64,000 bases of DNA, from positions 4,669,961 through 4,733,960 of the forward strand of contig OZ025258.1 in the NCBI GenBank assembly GCA_964019135.1. The letters are read 5' to 3'. Positions within the stretch are counted from its first letter, which is position 1. Each line of letters begins with the position of its first letter. A program made the translations under genes and the position numbers. The notes beneath the pieces were generated by a model. The model saw nothing but the letters and a program-made list of their open reading frames with translations. It did no database searches and was not told the origin of the DNA. Source of the DNA: Arenicola marina (taxonomy: Eukaryota; Annelida; Polychaeta; Arenicolidae). Below, one piece after another: positions 43,686 through 58,600 of this stretch.

Positions 43686-46600
43686 CGTAGCACCACCTGC
43701 TCTCAAACCCCAGCTCGTAGCACAACCTGCTCTCAACCCCCTGATCGTAGCACAACCTGCTCTCAAACCCCAGCTCGTAGCACAACCTGCTCTCAACCCC
43801 CTGCTCGTAGCACAACCTGCTCTCAAACCCCAGGTCGTAGCACAACCTGCTCTCAACCCCCTGCTCGTAGCACAACCTGCTCTCAACCCCCTGCTCGTAG
43901 CACAACCTGCTCTCAAACCCCAGGTCGTAGCACAACCTGCTCTCAACCCCCTGCTCGTAGCACAACCTGCTCTCAACCCCCTGCTCGTAGCACAACCTGC
44001 TCTCAACCCCCAGCTCGTAGCAAAACCTATTCTCAACCCCCTGCTCGTAGCACAACCTGCTCTCAACCCCCTGCTCGTAGCACAACCTGCTCTCAACCCT
44101 CTGCTCGTAGCACAACCTGCTCTCAAACCCCAGCTCGTAGCACAACCTGCTCTCAAACCCCAGCTCGTAGCACAACCTGCTCTCAACCCCCTGCTCGTAA
44201 CACAACCTGCTCTCAAACCCCAGCTCGTAGCACAACCTGCTCTCAACCCCCTGCTCGTAACACAACCTGCTCTCAAACCCCAGCTCGTAGCACAACCAGC
44301 TCTCAACCCCCTGCTCGTAGCACAACCTGCTCTCAACCCCCTGCTCGTAGCACAACCTGCTCTCAAACCCCAGCTAGTAGCACAACCTGCTCTCACCCCC
44401 CTGCTCATAGAACCACCTGCTCTTAACCCCCTGCTCGTAGCACCACCTGCTCATAGAACCACCTGCTTTCAACCCCCTGCTCGGAGCACAACCTGCTCTC
44501 AAACCCCAGCTTGTAACACAACCTGCTCTCAACCCCCTGCTCGTAGCACAACCTGCTCTCACACCCCAGCTAGTAGCACAACCTGCTCTCAACCTCCTGC
44601 TATTAGCACAACCTGCACTCACACCCCAGCTCGTAGCACAACCTGCTCTCAACCCCCTGCTCGTAGCACAACCTGCTCTCACACCCCAGCCAGTAGCACA
44701 ACCTGCTCTCAAACCCCAGCTTATAGCACAACCTGCTCTCAAACCCCAGCTAGTAGCACAACCTGCTCTCACACCACAGCTAGTAGCACAACCTGCTCTC
44801 AACCCCCTGCTCGTAGCACAACCTGATCTCAACCCCCTGCTCGTAGCACAACCTGCTCTCCAACCCCAGCTAGTAGCACAACCTGCTCTCAACCCCCTGC
44901 ACGTAGCACAACCTGCTCTCAACCCCCTACTCGTAGCACAACCTGCTCTCAAAACCCAGCTCGTAGCACAACCTACTCTCAAACCCCTGCTCATAGAACC
45001 ACCTGCTCTCAACCCCCTGCTCGTAGCACAACCTGCTCTCAACCCCCTGTTCGTAGCACCACCTGCTCTCAACCCCCAGCTCGTAGCACAACCTGCTCTC
45101 ACACCCCAGCTAGTAGCACAACCTGCTCTCAAACCCCAGCTCGTAGCACAACCTGCTCTCAAACCCCAGCTCGTAGCACAACCTGCTCTCAACCCCCTGC
45201 TCATAGCACAACCTGCTCTCAAACCCCAGCTCGTAGCACAACCTGCTCATAGAACCACCTGCTCTCAATTCCCTGCTCGTAGCACAACCTGCTCTCAAAC
45301 CCCAGCTCGTAGCACAACCTGCTCGTAGCACAACCTGCTCTCAACCCCCTGCTCGTAGCACAACCTGCTCTCAAACCCCAGCTCGTACCACCACCTGCTC
45401 TCAAACCCCTGCTCGTAGTACAGCCTGCTCTCCACCCTCTGCTCGTAGCGCCACCTGCTCTCAACCCTCTGCTCGTAGCACCACCTGCTCTCCACCCTCT
45501 GCTCGTAGCACAACCTGCTCTCAAATCCCAGCTCGTACCACAACCTGCTCTCAACCCCCTGCTCGTAGCACAACCTGCTCTCACACGACGGCTAGTAGCA
45601 CAACCTGCTCTCACACCCCAGCTAGTAGCACAACCTGCTCTCAACCCCCAGCTCGTAGCAAAACCTGCTCTCAACCCCCTGCTCGTAGCACAACCTGCTC
45701 TCAACCCCCTGCTCGTAGCACAACCTGCTCTCAACCCTCTGCTCGTAGCACAACCTGCTCTCAAATCCCAGCTCGTAGCACAACCTGCTCTCAAACCCCA
45801 GCTCGTAGCACAACCTGCTCTCAACCCCCTGCTCGTAACACAACCTGCTCTCAAACCCCAGCTCGTAGCACAACCGGCTCTCAACCCCCTGCTCGTAGCA
45901 CAACCAGCTCTCAACCCCCTGCTCGTAGCACAACCTGCTCTCAACCCCCTGCTCGTAGCACAACCTGCTCTCAACCACCTGCTCGTAGCACAACCTGCTC
46001 TCAACCCCCTGGTCGTAGCACAACCTGCTCTCATCCCCCAGCTCGTAGCACAACCTGCTCTCAACCCCCTGCTCGTAGAACAACCTGCTCTCAACCCCCT
46101 GCTCGTAGCACAACCTGCTCTCCAACCCCAGCTCGTAGCACAACCTGCTCTCAACCCCCTGCTCGTAGCACAACCTGCTCTCAACCCCCTGCTCGTAGCA
46201 CAACCCGCTCTCAACCCCCAGCTCGTAGCACAACCTGCTCTTAACCCCCTGCTCGTAGCACAACCTGCTCTCAAACCCCAGCTAGTAGCACAACCTGCTC
46301 TCAACCCCCTGCTCGTAGCACAACCTGCTCTCAAACCCCAGCTACTGGCACAACCTGCTCTCACCCCCCTGCTCATAGAACCACCTGCTCTTAACCCCCT
46401 GCTCGTAGCACCACCTGCTCATAGAACCACCTGCTCTCAACCCCCTGCTCGTAGCACAACCTGCTCTCAAACCCCAGCTTGTAGCACAACCTGCTCTTAC
46501 ACCACAGCTAGTAGCACAACCTGATCTCAACCCCCTGCTCGTAGCACAACCTGCTCTCAAACCCCAGCTAGTAGCACAACCTGCTCTCAACCCCCTGCTC

Positions 46601-49600
46601 GTAGCACAACCTGCTCTCAACCCCCTGCTCGTAGCACAACCTGCTCTCAACCCCCTGCTCGTAGCACAACCTGCTCTCACCCCCCTGCTCGTAGCACAAC
46701 CTGCTCTCAAACCCCAGCTAGTAGCACAACCTGCTCTCAACCCCCTGCTCGTAGCACAACCTGCTCTCAAACCCCAGCTAGTAGAACAACCTGCTCACAA
46801 CCCCCTGCTCATAGAACCACCTGCTCCTAACCCCCTGCTCGTAGCACCACCTGCTCATAGAACCACCTGCGCTCAACCCCCTACTCGTAGCACAACCTGC
46901 TCTCAAAACCCAGCTCGTAGCACAACCTACTCTCAAACCCCTGCTCATAAAACCACCTGCTCTCAACCCCCTGCTCGTAGCACAACCTGCTCTCAACCCC
47001 CTGTTCGTAGCACCACCTGCTCTCAACCCCCAGCTCGTAGCACAACCTGCTCTCACACTCCAGCTAGTAGCACAACATGCTCTCAAACCCCAGCTCGTAG
47101 CACAACCTGCTCTCAAACCCCAGCTCGTAGCACAACCTGCTCTCAAACCCCTGCTCATAGAACCACCTGCTCTCAACCCGTGCTCGTAGCACAACCTGCT
47201 CTCAACCCCCTGCTCATAGCACAACCTGCTCTCAAACCCCAGCTCGTAGCACAACCTGCTCATAGAACCACCTGCTCTCAACCCCCTGCTCGTAGCACAA
47301 CCTGCTCTCAAACCAAAGCTCGTAGCACAACCTGCTCATAGAACCACCTGCTCTCAAACCCCTGCTCGTAGTACAGCCTGCTCTCAACCCTCTGCTCGTA
47401 GCACCACCTGCTCTCAAACCCCAGCTCGTAGCACCACCTGCCCTCAACCCCATGCTCGTAGCACAACCTGCTCGTAGCACTACCTGCTCTCAACCCCCTG
47501 CTCGTAGCACAACCTGCTCGTAGTACCACCTGCTCTCACACCCCAACTAGTAGCACAACCTGCTCTCAACCCCCTGCTCGTAGCACAACCTGCTCTCAAC
47601 CCCCTGCTCGTAGCACAACCTGCTCTCACACCCCAGCTAGTAGCACAACCTGCTCTCAAACCCCAGCTCGTAGCACAACCTGCTCTCAACCCCCTGCTCG
47701 TAACACAACCTGCTCTAAAACCCCAGCTCGTAGCACAACCTGCTCTCAACCCCCTGCTCGTAGCACAACCAGCTCTCAACCCCCTGCTCGTAGCACAACC
47801 TGCTCTCAACCCCCTGCTCGTAGCACAACCTGCTCTCAACCACCTGCTCGTAGCACAACCTGCTCTCAACCCCTTGGTCGTAGCACAACCTGCTCTCATC
47901 CCCCAGCTTGTAGCACAACCTGCTCTCAAACCCCAGCTAGTAGCACAACTGCTCTCAAACCCCAGCTTGTAGCACAACCTGCTCTCAAACCCTAGCTAGT
48001 AGCACAACCTGCTCTCAAACCCCAGCTTGTAACACAATCTGCTCTCAACCCCCTGCTCATAGAACCACCTGCTCTCAACCCCCTGCCCGTAGCACAACCT
48101 GCTCTCAACCCCCTGTTCGTAGCACAACCTGCTCTCAACCCCCTGCTCGTAGCACAACCTGCTCTCAAACCCCAGCTTGTAACACAATCTGCTCTCAACC
48201 CCCTGCTCATAGAACCACCTGCTCTCAAACCCCTGCTCATAGAACCACCTGCTCTCAACCCCCAGCTCGTAGCCCAACCTGCTTTCAACCCCCTGCTCGT
48301 AGCACAACCTGCTCTCAAACCCCAGCTCGTAGCACAACCTGCTCATAGAACCACCTGCTCTCAACTCCCTGCTCGTAGCACAACCTGCTCTCAAACCCCA
48401 GCTCGTAGCACAACCTGCTCATAGAACCACCTGCTCTCAACCCCCTGCTCGTAGCACAACCTGCTCTCAACCCCCTGCTCGTAGCACAACCTGCTCTCAA
48501 ACCCCAGCTCGTACCACCACCTGCTCTCAAAACCCTGCTCGTAGTGCAGCCTGCTCTCAACCCTCTGCTCTTAGCACCACCTGCTCTCAACCCCCTACTC
48601 GTAGTACAGCCTGCTCTCAACCCCCTGCTCGTAGCACCACCTGCTCTCAACCCTCTGCTCGTAGTACAGCCTGCTCTCAACCCCCTGCTCGTAGCACCAC
48701 CTGCTCTCAACCCTCTGCTCGTAGCACAACCTGCTCTCAACCCCCTGCTCGTAGCACCACCTGCTCTCAACCCCCTGCTCGTAGCACCACCTGCTCTCAA
48801 CCCCCAGCTAGTAGCACAACCTGCTCTCAAACCCCAGCTTGTAGCACAACCTGCTCTCAAACCCCAGCTAGTAGCACAACCTGCTCTCAAACCCCAGCTT
48901 GTAGCACAACCTGCTCTCAAACCCCAGCCAGTAGCACAGCCTGCTCTCAACCACCTGCTCATAGAACCACCGGCTCTCAAACCCCAGCTCGTAGCACCAC
49001 CTGCTCTCAAACCCCAGCTAGTAGCACAACCTGCTCTCAGCCTCCTGCTCGTAGCACAACCTGCTCTCATACCCCAGCTAGTAGGACAACCTGCTCTCAA
49101 ACCCCAGCTTGTAGCACAACCTGCTCTCAAACCCCAGCTAGTAGCACAACCTGCTCTCAACCTCCTGCTCGTAGCACAACCTGCTCTCACACCCCAGCTA
49201 GTAGGACAACCTGCTCTCAAACCCCAGCTTGTAGCACAACCTGCTCTCAAACCCCAGCTTGTAACACAACCTGCTCTCAAACACCTGCTCGTAGCACAAC
49301 CTGCTCTCACACCCCAGCTAGTAGCACAACCTGCTCTCAACCCCCTGCTCGTAGCACCACCTGCTCTCAACCCCCTGCTCATAGAACCACCGGCTCTCAA
49401 ACCCCAGCGCGTAGCACAACCTGCTCTCAAACCCCTGCTCATAGAACCACCTGCTCTCAACCCCCTGCTCGTAGCACAAGCTGCTCTCAACCCCCTGCTC
49501 GTAGCACCACCTGCTCTCAAACCCCAGCTCGTAACACAACCTGCTCATAGACCCACCTGCTCTCAACCCCCTGCTCGTAGCACAACCTGCTCTCAAACCC

Positions 49601-52600
49601 CAGCTCGTAGCACAACCTGCTCTCAAACCCCTGCTCGTAGCACCACCTGCTCTCAACCCCCTGCTCGTAGTACAGCCTGCTCTCAACCCCCTGCTCGTAG
49701 TACAACCTGCTCGCGACCCCCTGCTCGTAGCACACCCTGCTCTCAAACCCCAGCTAGTAGCACAAACTGCTCTCATCCCCCTGCTCGTAGCACAACCTGC
49801 TCTCAAACCCCAGCTCGTTGCACAACCTGCTCTCACACCCCAGCTAGTAGCACAGCCTGCTCTCAACCCACTGCTCGTAGCACAACCTGCTCGTAGCACA
49901 ACCTACTCTCAACCCTCTGCTCGTAGAACGACCTGCTCTCAACCCCCTGCTCGTAGCACAACCTGCTCTCAAACCCCAGCTCGTAACACAACCTGCTCTC
50001 AAACCCCAGCTCGTAGCACCACCTGCCCTCAACCCCATGCTCGTAGCACAACCTGCTCGTAGCACTACCTGCTCTCAACCCCCTGCTCGTAGCACAACCT
50101 GCTCGTAGTACCACCTGCTCTCACACCCCAACTAGTAGCACAACCTGCTCTCAAACCCCAGGTCGTAGTACCAACTGCTCTCAACCCGCTGCTCGTAGCA
50201 CAACCTGCTCTCAACCCCCTGCTTGTAGCACAACCTGCTCTCAAACCCCAGCTCGTAGCACAACCTGCTCTCAACCCCCAGCTCGTAGCACCACCTGCTC
50301 TCAAACCCTTGCTCGTAGCACAACCTGCTCTCACACCCCAGCTAGTAGCACAACCTGCTCTCAACCTCCTGCTATTAGCACAACCTGCACTCACACCCCA
50401 GCTCGTAGAACAACCTGCTCTCAACCCCCTGCTCGTAGCACAACCTGCTCTCACACCCCAGCCAGTAGCACAACCTGCTCTCAAACCCCAGCTTATAGCA
50501 CAACCTGCTCTCAAACCCCAGCTAGTAGCACAACCTGCTCTCACACCACAGCTAGTAGCACAACCTGCTCTCAACCCCCTGCTCGTAGCACAACCTGATC
50601 TCAACCCCCTGCTCGTAGCACAACCTGCTCTCAAACCCCAGCTAGTAGCACAACCTGCTCTCAACCCCCTGCACGTAGCACAACCTGCTCTCAACCCCCT
50701 ACTCGTAGCACAACCTGCTCTCAAAACCCAGCTCGTAGCACAACCTACTCTCAAACCCCTGCTCATAGAACCACCTGCTCTCAACCCCCTGCTCGTAGCA
50801 CAACCTGCTCTCAACCCCCTGTTCGTAGCACCACCTGCTCTCAACCCCCAGCTCGTAGCACAACCTGCTCTCACACCCCAGCTAGTAGCACAACCTGCTC
50901 TCAAACCCCAGCTCGTAGCACAACCTGCTCTCAACCCCCTGCTCATAGCACAACCTGCTCTCAAACCCCAGCTCGTAGCACAACCTGCTCATAGAACCAC
51001 CTGCTCTCAATTCCCTGCTCGTAGCACAACCTGCTCTCAAACCCCAGCTCGTAGCACAACCTGCTCGTAGCACAACCTGCTCTCAACCCCCTGCTCGTAG
51101 CACAACCTGCTCTCAAACCCCAGCTCGTACCACCACCTGCTCTCAAACCCCTGCTCGTAGTACAGCCTGCTCTCCACCCTCTGCTCGTAGCACCACCTGC
51201 TCTCAAACCCCAGCTCGTACCACAACCTGCTCTCAACCCCCTGCTCGTAGCACAACCTGCTCTCACACGACGGCTAGTAGCACAACCTGCTCTCACACCC
51301 CAGCTAGTAGCACAACCTGCTCTCAACCCCCAGGTCGTAGCAAAACCTGCTCTCAACCCCCTGCTCGTAGCACAACCTGCTCTCAACCCCCTGCTCGTAG
51401 CACAACCTGCTCTCAACCCTCTGCTCGTAGCACAACCTGCTCTCAAATCCCAGCTCGTAGCACAACCTGCTCTCAAACCCCAGCTCGTAGCACAACCTGC
51501 TCTCAACCCCCTGCTCGTAACACAACCTGCTCTCAAACCCCAGCTCGTAGCACAACCTGCTCATAGAACCACCTGCTCTCAACCCCCTGCTCGTAGCACA
51601 ACCTGCTCTCACACCCCAGCCAGTAGCACAACCTGCTCTCAAACCCCAGCTTATAGCACAACCTGCTCTCAAACCCCAGCTAGTAGCACAACCTGCTCTC
51701 ACACCACAGCTAGTAGCACAACCTGCTCTCAACCCCCTGCTCGTAGCACAACCTGATCTCAACCCCCTGCTCGTAGCACAACCTGCTCTCAAACCCCAGC
51801 TAGTAGCACAACCTGCTCTCAACCCCCTGCACGTAGCACAACCTGCTCTCAACCCCCTACTCGTAGCACAACCTGCTCTCAAAACCCAGCTCGTAGCACA
51901 ACCTACTCTCAAACCCCTGCTCATAGAACCACCTGCTCTCAACCCCCTGCTCGTAGCACAACCTGCTCTCAACCCCCTGTTCGTAGCACCACCTGCTCTC
52001 AACCCCCAGCTCGTAGCACAACCTGCTCTCACACCCCAGCTAGTAGCACAACCTGCTCTCAAACCCCAGCTCGTAGCACAACCTGCTCTCAACCCCCTGC
52101 TCATAGCACAACCTGCTCTCAAACCCCAGCTCGTAGCACAACCTGCTCATAGAACCACCTGCTCTCAATTCCCTGCTCGTAGCACAACCTGCTCTCAAAC
52201 CCCAGCTCGTAGCACAACCTGCTCGTAGCACAACCTGCTCTCAACCCCCTGCTCGTAGCACAACCTGCTCTCAAACCCCAGCTCGTACCACCACCTGCTC
52301 TCAAACCCCTGCTCGTAGTACAGCCTGCTCTCCACCCTCTGCTCGTAGCACCACCTGCTCTCAAACCCCAGCTCGTACCACAACCTGCTCTCAACCCCCT
52401 GCTCGTAGCACAACCTGCTCTCACACGACGGCTAGTAGCACAACCTGCTCTCACACCCCAGCTAGTAGCACAACCTGCTCTCAACCCCCAGGTCGTAGCA
52501 AAACCTGCTCTCAACCCCCTGCTCGTAGCACAACCTGCTCTCAACCCCCTGCTCGTAGCACAACCTGCTCTCAACCCTCTGCTCGTAGCACAACCTGCTC

Positions 52601-55600
52601 TCAAATCCCAGCTCGTAGCACAACCTGCTCTCAAACCCCAGCTCGTAGCACAACCTGCTCTCAACCCTCTGCTCGTAACACAACCTGCTCTCAAACCCCA
52701 GCTCGTAGCACAACCTGCTCATAGAACCACCTGCTCTCAACCCCCTGCTCGTAGCACAACCTGCTCTCAAACCCCAGCTCGTAGCACAACCTGCTCATAG
52801 AACCACCTGCTCTCAACCCCCTGCTCGTAGCACAACCTGCTCTCAACCCCCTGCTCGTAGCACAACCTGCTCTCAAACCCCAGCTCGTACCACCACCTGC
52901 TCTCAAAACCCTGCTCGTAGTACAGCCTGCTCTCAACCCTCTGCTCTTAGCACCACCTGCTCTCAACCCCCTACTCGTAGTACAGCCTGCTCTCAACCCC
53001 CTGCTCGTAGCACCACCTGCTCTCAACCCTCTGCTCGTAGTACAGCCTGCTCTCAACCCCTTGCTCGTAGCACCACCTGCTCTCAACCCCCTGCTCGTAG
53101 CACCACCTGCTCTCAACCCCCAGCTAGTAGCACAACCTGCTCTCAAACCCCAGCTTGTAGCACAACCTGCTCTCAAACCCCAGCCAGTAGCACAGCCTGC
53201 TCTCAACCACCTGCTCATAGAACCACCGGCTCTCAAACCCAAGCTCGTAGCACCACCTGCTCTCAAACCCCAGCTAGTAGCACAACCTGCTCTCAACCTC
53301 CTGCTCGTAGCACAACCTGCTCTCACACCCCAGCTAGTAGGACAACCTGCTCTCAAACCCCAGCTTGTAGCACAACCTGCTCTCAAACCCCAGCTAGTAG
53401 CACAACCTGCTCTCAACCTCCTGCTCGTAGCACAACCTGCTCTCACACCCCAGCTAGTAGGACAACCTGCTCTCAAACCCCAGCTTGTAGCACAACCTGC
53501 TCTCAAACCCCAGCTTGTTACACAACCTGCTCTCAAACACCTGCTCGTAGCACAACCTGCTCTCACACCCCAGCTAGTAGCACAACCTGCTCTCAACCCC
53601 CTGCTCGTAGCACCACCTGCTCTCAACCCCCTGCTCATAGAACCACCGGCTCTCAAACCCCAGCGCGTAGCACAACCTGGTCTCAAACCCCTGCTCATAG
53701 AACCACCTGCTCTCAACCCCCTGCTCGTAGCACAAGCTGCTCTCAACCCCCTGCTCGTAGCACCACCTGCTCTCAACCCCCTGCTCGTAGCACCACCTGC
53801 TCTCAACCCCCAGCTAGTAGCACAACCTGCTCTCAAACCCCAGCTTGTAGCACAACCTGCTCTCAAACCCCAGCCAGTAGCACAGCCTGCTCTCAACCAC
53901 CTGCTCATAGAACCACCGGCTCTCAAACCCCAGCTCCTAGCACCACCTGCTCCCAAACCCCAGCTAGTAGCACAACCTGCTCTCAACCTCCTGCTCGTAG
54001 CACAACCTGCTCTCACACCCCAGCTAGTAGGACAACCTGCTCTCAAACCCCAGCTTGTAGCACAACCTGCTCTCAAACCCCAGCTAGTAGCACAACCTGC
54101 TCTCAACGTCCTGCTCGTAGCACAACCTGCTCTCACACCCCAGCTAGTAGGACAACCTGCTCTCAAACCCCAGCTTGTAGCACAACCTGCTCTCAAACCC
54201 CAGCTTGTAACACAACCTGCTCTCAAACACCTGCTCGTAGCACAACCTGCTCTCACACCCCAGCTAGTAGCACAACCTGCTCTCAACCCCCTGCTCGTAG
54301 CACCACCTGCTCTCAACCCCCTGCTCATAGAACCACCGGCTCTCAAACCCCAGCGCGTAGCACAACCTGCTCTCAAACCCCTGCTCATAGAACCACCTGC
54401 TCTCAACCCCCTGCTCGTAGCACAAGCTGCTCTCAACCCCCTGCTCGTAGCACCACCTGCTCTCAAACCCCAGCTCGTAGCACCACCTGCCCTCAACCCC
54501 ATGCTCGTAACACAACCTGCTCATAGAACCACCTGCTCTCAACCCCCTGCTCGTAGCACAACCTGCTCTCAAACCCCAGCTCGTAGCACAACCTGCTCTC
54601 AAACCCCTGCTCGTAGCACCACCTGCTCTCAACCCCCTGCTCGTAGTACAGCCTGCTCTCAACCCCCTGCTCGTAGCATCACCTGCTCTCAAACCCCAGC
54701 TCGTACCACAACCTGTTCTCAACCCCCTGCTCGTAGCACAACCTGCTCTCACACCCCAGCTAGTAGCACAACCCGCTCTCAACCACCTGCTCCTAGTACA
54801 ACCTGCTCGCGACCCCCTGCTCGTAGCACACCCTGCTCTCAAACCCCAGCTAGTAGCACAACCTGCTCTCATCCCCCTGCTCGTAGCACAACCTGCTCTC
54901 AAACCCCAGCTCGTTGCACAACCTGCTCTCACACCCCAGCTAGTAGCACAGCCTGCTCTCAACCCACTGCTCGTAGCACAACCTGCTCGTAGCACAACCT
55001 ACTCTCAACCCTCTGCTCGTAGAACGACCTGCTCTCAACCCCCTGCTCGTAGCACAACCTGCTCTCAAACCCCAGCTCGTAACACAACCTGCTCTCAAAC
55101 CCCAGCTCGTAGCACCACCTGCCCTCAACCCCATGCTCGTAGCACAACCTGCTCGTAGCACTACCTGCTCTCAACCCCCTGCTCGTAGCACAACCTGCTC
55201 GTAGTACCACCTGCTCTCACACCCCAACAAGTAGCACAACCTGCTCTCAAACCCCAGGTCGTAGTACCAACTGCTCTCAACCCGCTGCTCGTAGCACAAC
55301 CTGCTCTCAACCCCCTGCTTGTAGCACAACCTGCTCTCAAACCCCAGCTCGTAGCACAACCTGCTCTCAACCCCCAGCTCGTAGCACCACCTGCTCTCAA
55401 ACCCTTGCTCGTAGCACAACCTGCTCTCAACCTCCTGCTATTAGCACAACCTGCTCTCACACCCCAGCCAGTAGCACAACCTGCTCTCAAACCCCAGCTT
55501 ATAGCACAACCTGCTCTCAAACCCCAGCTAGTAGCACAACCTGCTCTCACACCACAGCTAGTAGCACAACCTGCTCTCAACCCCCTGCTCGTAGCACAAC

Positions 55601-58600
55601 CTGATCTCAACCCCCTGCTCGTAGCACAACCTGCTCTCAAACCCCAGCTAGTAGCACAACCTGCTCTCAACCCCCTGCACGTAGCACAACCTGCTCTCAA
55701 CCCCCTACTCGTAGCACAACCTGCTCTCAAAACCCAGCTCGTAGCACAACCTACTCTCAAACCCCTGCTCATAGAACCACCTGCTCTCAACCCCCTGCTC
55801 GTAGCACAACCTGCTCTCAACCCCCTGTTCGTAGCACCACCTGCTCTCAACCCCCAGCTCGTAGCACAACCTGCTCTCACACCCCAGCTAGTAGCACAAC
55901 CTGCTCTCAAACCCCAGCTCGTAGCACAACCTGCTCTCAAACCCCAGCTCGTAGCACAACCTGCTCTCAACCCCCTGCTCATAGCACAACCTGCTCTCAA
56001 ACCCCAGCTCGTAGCACAACCTGCTCATAGAACCACCTGCTCTCAATTCCCTGCTCGTAGCACAACCTGCTCTCAAACCCCAGCTCGTAGCACAACCTGC
56101 TCTCAAACCCCAGCTCGTAGCACAACCTGCTCTCAACCCCCTGCTCATAGCACAACCTGCTCTCAAACCCCAGCTCGTAGCACAACCTGCTCATAGAACC
56201 ACCTGCTCTCAATTCCCTGCTCGTAGCACAACCTGCTCTCAAACCCCAGCTCGTAGCACAACCTGCTCGTAGCACAACCTGCTCTCAACCCCCTGCTCGT
56301 AGCACAACCTGCTCTCAAACCCCAGCTCGTACCACCACCTGCTCTCAAACCCCTGCTCGTAGTACAGCCTGCTCTCCACCCTCTGCTCGTAGCACCACCT
56401 GCTCTCTAACCCCAGCTCGTACCACAACCTGCTCTCAACCCCCTGCTCGTAGCACAACCTGCTCTCACACGACGGCTAGTAGCACAACCTGCTCTCACAC
56501 CCCAGCTAGTAGCACAACCTGCGCTCAACCCCCAGGTCGTAGCAAAACCTGCTCTCAACCCCCTGCTCGTAGCACAACCTGCTCTCAACACCCTGCTCGT
56601 AGCACAACCTGCTCTCAACCCTCTGCTCGTAGCACAACCTGCTCTCAAATCCCAGCTCGTAGCACAACCTGCTCTCAAACCCCAGCTCGTAGCACAACCT
56701 GCTCTCAACCCCCTGCTCGTAACACAACCTGCTCTCAAACCCCAGCTCGTAGCACAACCGGCTCTCAACCCCCTGCTCGTAGCACAACCTGCTCTCACAC
56801 CCCAGCTAGTAGCACAACCTGCTCTCAACCCCCTGCTCGTAGCACCACCTGCTCTCAACCCCCTGCTCATAGAACCACCGGCTCTCAAACCCCAGCGCGT
56901 AGCACAACCTGCTCTCAAACCCCTGCTCATAGAACCACCTGCTCTCAACCCCCTGCTCGTAGCACAAGCTGCTCTCAACCCCCTGCTCGTAGCACCACCT
57001 GCTCTCAAACCCCAGCTCGTAACACAACCTGCTCATAGAACCACCTGCTCTCAACCCCCTGCTCGTAGCACAACCTGCTCTCACACCCCAGCTCGTAGCA
57101 CAACCTGCTCTCAAACCCCTGCTCGTAGCACCACCTGCTCTCAACCCCCTGCTCGTAGTACAGCCTGCTCTCAACCCCCTGCTCGTAGCATCACCTGCTC
57201 TCAAACCCCAGCTCGTACCACAACCTGTTCTCAACCCCCTGCTCGTAGCACAACCTGCTCTCACACCCCAGCTAGTAGCACAACCCGCTCTCAACCACCT
57301 GCTCCTAGTACAACCTGCTCGCGACCCCCTGCTCGTAGCACACCCTGCTCTCAAACCCCAGCTAGTAGCACAACCTGCTCTCATCCCCCTGCTCGTAGCA
57401 CAACCTGCTCTCAAACCCCAGCTCGTTGCACAACCTGCTCTCACACCCCAGCTAGTAGCACAGCCTGCTCTCAACCCACTGCTCGTAGCACAACCTGCTC
57501 GTAGCACAACCTACTCTCAACCCTCTGCTCGTAGAACGACCTGCTCTCAACCCCCTGCTCGTAGCACAACCTGCTCTCAAACCCCAGCTCGTAACACAAC
57601 CTGCTCTCAAACCCCAGCTCGTAGCACCACCTGCCCTCAACCCCATGCTCGTAGCACAACCTGCTCGTAGCACTACCTGCTCTCAACCCCCTGCTCGTAG
57701 CACAACCTGCTCGTAGTACCACCTGCTCTCACACCCCAACTAGTAGCACAACCTGCTCTCAAACCCCAGGTCGTAGTACCAACTGCTCTCAACCCGCTGC
57801 TCGTAGCACAACCTGCTCTCAACCCCCTGCTTGTAGCACAACCTGCTCTCAAACCCCAGCTCGTAGCACAACCTGCTCTCAACCCCCAGCTCGTAGCACC
57901 ACCTGCTCTCAAACCCTTGCTCGTAGCACAACCTGCTCTCAACCTCCTGCTATTAGCACAACCTGCTCTCACACCCCAGCCAGTAGCACAACCTGCTCTC
58001 AAACCCCAGCTTATAGCACAACCTGCTCTCAAACCCCAGCTAGTAGCACAACCTGCTCTCACACCACAGCTAGTAGCACAACCTGCTCTCAACCCCCTGC
58101 TCGTAGCACAACCTGATCTCAACCCCCTGCTCGTAGCACAACCTGCTCTCAAACCCCAGCTAGTAGCACAACCTGCTCTCAACCCCCTGCACGTAGCACA
58201 ACCTGCTCTCAACCCCCTACTCGTAGCACAACCTGCTCTCAAAACCCAGCTCGTAGCACAACCTACTCTCAAACCCCTGCTCATAGAACCACCTGCTCTC
58301 AACCCCCTGCTCGTAGCACAACCTGCTCTCAACCCCCTGTTCGTAGCACCACCTGCTCTCAACCCCCAGCTCGTAGCACAACCTGCTCTCACACCCCAGC
58401 TAGTAGCACAACCTGCTCTCAAACCCCAGCTCGTAGCACAACCTGCTCTCAAACCCCAGCTCGTAGCACAACCTGCTCTCAACCCCCTGCTCATAGCACA
58501 ACCTGCTCTCAAACCCCAGCTCGTAGCACAACCTGCTCATAGAACCACCTGCTCTCAATTGCCTGCTCGTAGCACAACCTGCTCTCAAACCCCAGCTCGT

